From NCBI RefSeq assembly GCF_004353925.1, contig NZ_SMOK01000027.1:1-64000 (forward strand): a DNA stretch of 64,000 bases, in the 5' to 3' direction. The stretch comes from Pseudomonas sp. H9. Its GTDB lineage: Bacteria; Pseudomonadota; Gammaproteobacteria; Pseudomonadales; Pseudomonadaceae. The first letter of the stretch is position 1. Every line of letters begins with the position of its first letter. Under the pieces are notes generated by a model that searched no databases, was not told where the DNA came from, and saw only the letters and a list, made by a program, of their open reading frames with translations. The translations under genes and the position numbers were made by a program. Positions 61,916 through 64,000 of this stretch are shown here, piece after piece.

Positions 61916-61986
61916 GTGGGGGCGGGCTTGCCCCGCGATCGCAATGTGCCTGACACAACGCGATCGCGGGGCAAGCCCGCTCCTAC
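61916..61986. repeat. REP/BIME pair
   Basis: Inverted GTGGGGGCGGGCTTGCCCC units lie between the convergent metQ-like gene and hydrolase gene. Confidence 0.9.
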
Positions 61987-61990
61987 AGTG

Positions 61991-62806
61991 TTAGTTTCGC
62001 GGCAACCAGTTGAGCAGGAAGTTGGTCACCACCTGCGGGTTTTCCAGGTTGGAAATGTGCCCGGCAACCGGGACTTGCGCGGCCAGGCAATTGATCAGTC
62101 TGGCCATCTCGTTGGCTTCGGCAGGTGGCCGTGGGATGTCTTGGTCGCCACAGAGGATGATGGTGCGGTCGGCGCTTAACTTGCCGAATTGCCCCAGCAG
62201 ATCAGGCCGTCCAAATATCACCTTGCCCATCGGCGCCAGGCTGTCGCGGATCGTTGCAGCGGTTGCGCTGCGCAGGGCTTGGGTAAAGGCTTCACGAATC
62301 CCGGGTACCGTCTGCCCATTGGGATGAAAGAAGATCGGCACGATGATCTTCAACAGCTCCTCAGTAAAACGCCCCGCCTCTGCGGCGGTATCCAGCAGCC
62401 TGAAGTAGTACTCTCGAGTCGCTTCCGGCTCGGCCCCCAGATAGGTGTCCATCAGCACCAGTCGATCGATACGCTCAGGATGCTCGATAGCCAGCTGGGC
62501 GCCCCACATGCCACCAACCGACAGGCCAACCAGATGGCAGCGGTCGATATTCAAGGCATCGAGAAACGCCAGGTGATGCCGGGTCAACGCGCTCATGTCA
62601 GCGGTGCTGGCCGGCGGTGCTTCGGAATCTCCGTGGCCCCAAAGTTCTGGCACCAGTACCCGGAAGTGTCTGGAGAGCTGCTCGATTTGTGGGCGCCACA
62701 TGTCGGCGTTCCACAGGTAACTGTGACCGAGTACTACGGGGAATCCTTGCCCTTCCTCGATGTAGGCCATTCGTGAACCGTCAATGGTAACGAACTGCTT
62801 TTGCAT
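61991..62806 (-). CDS. Alpha/beta hydrolase
   Basis: The 271-residue protein has the alpha/beta hydrolase core: HG-like GHSYLWNADMW, nucleophile Ser in GLSVGGMWG, acid Asp in CGDQDIPRPP and His in VAGHISN. It resembles the family of haloperoxidase, enol-lactone and carboxylesterase enzymes (for example 3-oxoadipate enol-lactonase PcaD), but the substrate cannot be inferred. No signal peptide. The AAGGAAGG site before ATG 62806 is good. No operon partner. Confidence 0.85.
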   Translation of the reverse strand: MQKQFVTIDGSRMAYIEEGQGFPVVLGHSYLWNADMWRPQIEQLSRHFRVLVPELWGHGDSEAPPASTADMSALTRHHLAFLDALNIDRCHLVGLSVGGMWGAQLAIEHPERIDRLVLMDTYLGAEPEATREYYFRLLDTAAEAGRFTEELLKIIVPIFFHPNGQTVPGIREAFTQALRSATAATIRDSLAPMGKVIFGRPDLLGQFGKLSADRTIILCGDQDIPRPPAEANEMARLINCLAAQVPVAGHISNLENPQVVTNFLLNWLPRN

Positions 62807-62901
62807 GATGTGACCTTCCTTAGTAGTGAGTGTGTTCCGAAACTAAAGAGTGACGAGACGCTTGGCTATTACAGGGCCGGAGCATTGTTTAAGCGGATTT
62901 T

Positions 62902-64000
62902 TCAATGGGGCACCAGTCGCAGTGTGCTTTGCGCCGAGATCACCCCCATCTGCGCCTTGTGGTACTGCCCCTCGATGTAGTCCTTGGCCTGGTCGGCGTA
63001 ATGCTGGTCGAACAGCACGCCGCTTTGCCCGACCGGGTTGATGGTCAGGGCCTGGCTGGCGTCGGCGAAGTCGATCAGGCGCCGGGTTGATGGGCCATAG
63101 GTGACCGGCCACGGTGCCGGGCCAATCTTCGCCGACAGGTTGTTCGGCACTTCATGGGTGCCCGGTGCGGCGAAGGGGCCGACGTTGAACAACAGGTTCA
63201 GCGGTTTCTGCAGACCCAGCGGATGGTTGTGGGTCAGGGTATGCGCCTTGCCCCACTGCCAGGCGGCCGGGTCATTGCCCAGGGTTTCGCGCAGGTGCTT
63301 CATGCTGGCCTGCCAGGCGCGTTTGACCGCTTCGTCGCGACTGCCGCGTTCACTGCTGCCGTGTAGCCCCCACCACGGAGAATCGGCGTCGGCGGCCAAA
63401 CGGGGCAAGGCTGCATCGATGGCGCGGGTGCTGATCAGGGTCTGGAACCAGGTATCGCCCAGTTCGTCATGCATGGCGGCGTAGGCCAGATCGTAGAGGA
63501 ACTGGTTGAACAACGTGGCGCTGACTGAATCCAGCGGGTAGTCACCGCTCCAGCTCGCCAACTGCTCGACCAGCTCTTTCTCCTGATCGTCAGCGGCCAC
63601 TTCCCGTAATGTCTTGAGCAGCGGTGCCAGGGTGCGTGGGCCATAGGCGCTAGCGGTGTCGAGCTGCAAGGCCTGGCTGTTCTGCGTGTCCCATTTGATC
63701 TGCGGATCGGCCAGCTGGCGGTCGAGTTGTTGACCACGGTCCGGGAGGTTGTAATAACCCGGAATAGGCATGGCCGCAGGCGGTTGATAGTTGGCTGAGA
63801 CGATGTAGCCGCTGGCCGGGTTCTCTTGCTGCGGGTTGGCGCTGAAGGGGTAGAAACCGAGCTTGTCAGCCTGCGACGTGCTGCCATCGAGGATAAACGA
63901 CGGGTTTACCCCGTCCGGGCGAATAGGCAGTTGTGCTGCAGCCCACCAGCCGATGTCGCCACGGGCATTGGCCCACACCAGGTTGAGGCCGGGTGCCTGG
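62902..64000 (-). CDS. Penicillin-acylase-family N-terminal-nucleophile hydrolase, C-terminal part (cut by window edge)
   Basis: The frame is open to the window edge and closes at 62902 (366 codons seen), so only the C-terminal part of the beta chain is present. Motifs NARGDIGWWAAAQLPIRP, SGYIVSANYQPP and KAHTLTHNHPLG are those of the Ntn penicillin/acyl-homoserine-lactone acylase family. The catalytic N-terminal Ser of the beta chain and the spacer peptide lie outside the window. In Pseudomonas such enzymes include PvdQ/QuiP-type acylases; this branch cannot be assigned from the fragment. Confidence 0.85.
   Translation of the reverse strand, partial: QAPGLNLVWANARGDIGWWAAAQLPIRPDGVNPSFILDGSTSQADKLGFYPFSANPQQENPASGYIVSANYQPPAAMPIPGYYNLPDRGQQLDRQLADPQIKWDTQNSQALQLDTASAYGPRTLAPLLKTLREVAADDQEKELVEQLASWSGDYPLDSVSATLFNQFLYDLAYAAMHDELGDTWFQTLISTRAIDAALPRLAADADSPWWGLHGSSERGSRDEAVKRAWQASMKHLRETLGNDPAAWQWGKAHTLTHNHPLGLQKPLNLLFNVGPFAAPGTHEVPNNLSAKIGPAPWPVTYGPSTRRLIDFADASQALTINPVGQSGVLFDQHYADQAKDYIEGQYHKAQMGVISAQSTLRLVPH

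Overview
The window comes from a fluorescent-type Pseudomonas (P. putida / P. fluorescens lineage). I infer this from the roughly 70-bp palindromic REP/BIME elements between genes (core GGAGCGGGCTTGCCCCGCG), the LapA/LapEBC adhesin locus, and Pseudomonas-typical gene sets: gabD-gabT, desA next to a PAS-GGDEF-EAL gene, and yezD-sbp-cysTWA. Nothing looks like a prophage, transposon or CRISPR. Gene density is high and one tRNA gene is present.

Layout. (1) 1-7412: the 5' part of a giant LapA-type biofilm adhesin on the minus strand, with its LapG-type cleavage site at residues 107-110. The type I secretion operon lapE-lapB-lapC is divergent from it. (2) 7527-14671: a WYL regulator, a Sel1-repeat protein, and an autoregulated MarR-FUSC-DUF1656-HlyD-outer-membrane-factor efflux operon with a near-perfect 28-bp operator. 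(3) 14755-20961: housekeeping or orphan genes: slipin/NfeD pair, YbaK deacylase, DUF2789, a small membrane protein, a CBS protein and a DUF3857-transglutaminase protein. (4) 21145-38699: a 17.5-kb, 12-gene minus-strand operon. It joins SrfABC-like proteins (membrane protein, actin/Hsp70-fold ATPase, dynamin-like GTPase) to a TagT-S-R-Q-like ABC/FGE-fold/lipoprotein module and three von Willebrand A proteins. (5) 38844-40930: a tandem BIME array, a DUF3077-like gene and an unknown gene. (6) 41002-45594: tRNA-Arg(CCG), gabD, a structured leader and gabT, then a REC-HDOD protein that lacks the phosphoacceptor Asp. (7) 45683-50031: two c-di-GMP proteins flanking the acyl-lipid desaturase gene desA. 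(8) 50254-61894: a sulfur-acquisition block: yezD-sbp-cysT-cysW-cysA, a TonB-dependent receptor with its own tonB-exbB-exbD, an alpha/beta hydrolase, a degenerate sigma-54 activator and an orphan MetQ/NlpA-family binding protein. Three promoters here share one motif. (9) 61991-64000: an alpha/beta hydrolase and the 3' part of a penicillin-acylase-family gene.

The operon in region 4 is the best candidate for an under-described system. Its middle part has the gene order ppkA-tagT-tagS-tagR-tagQ of the Pseudomonas H1-T6SS threonine-phosphorylation relay. However, the VWA protein in the ppkA position has no kinase domain, and there is no PppA phosphatase or T6SS gene. SrfA, SrfB, SrfC and a Pro-rich single-pass membrane protein precede it. 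Both terminal VWA proteins carry an N-terminal module that SrfA also has. I infer a trans-envelope machine: cytoplasmic ATPase and GTPase, several single-pass membrane adaptors, a LolCDE/TagST-type ABC unit, and outer-membrane lipoproteins.
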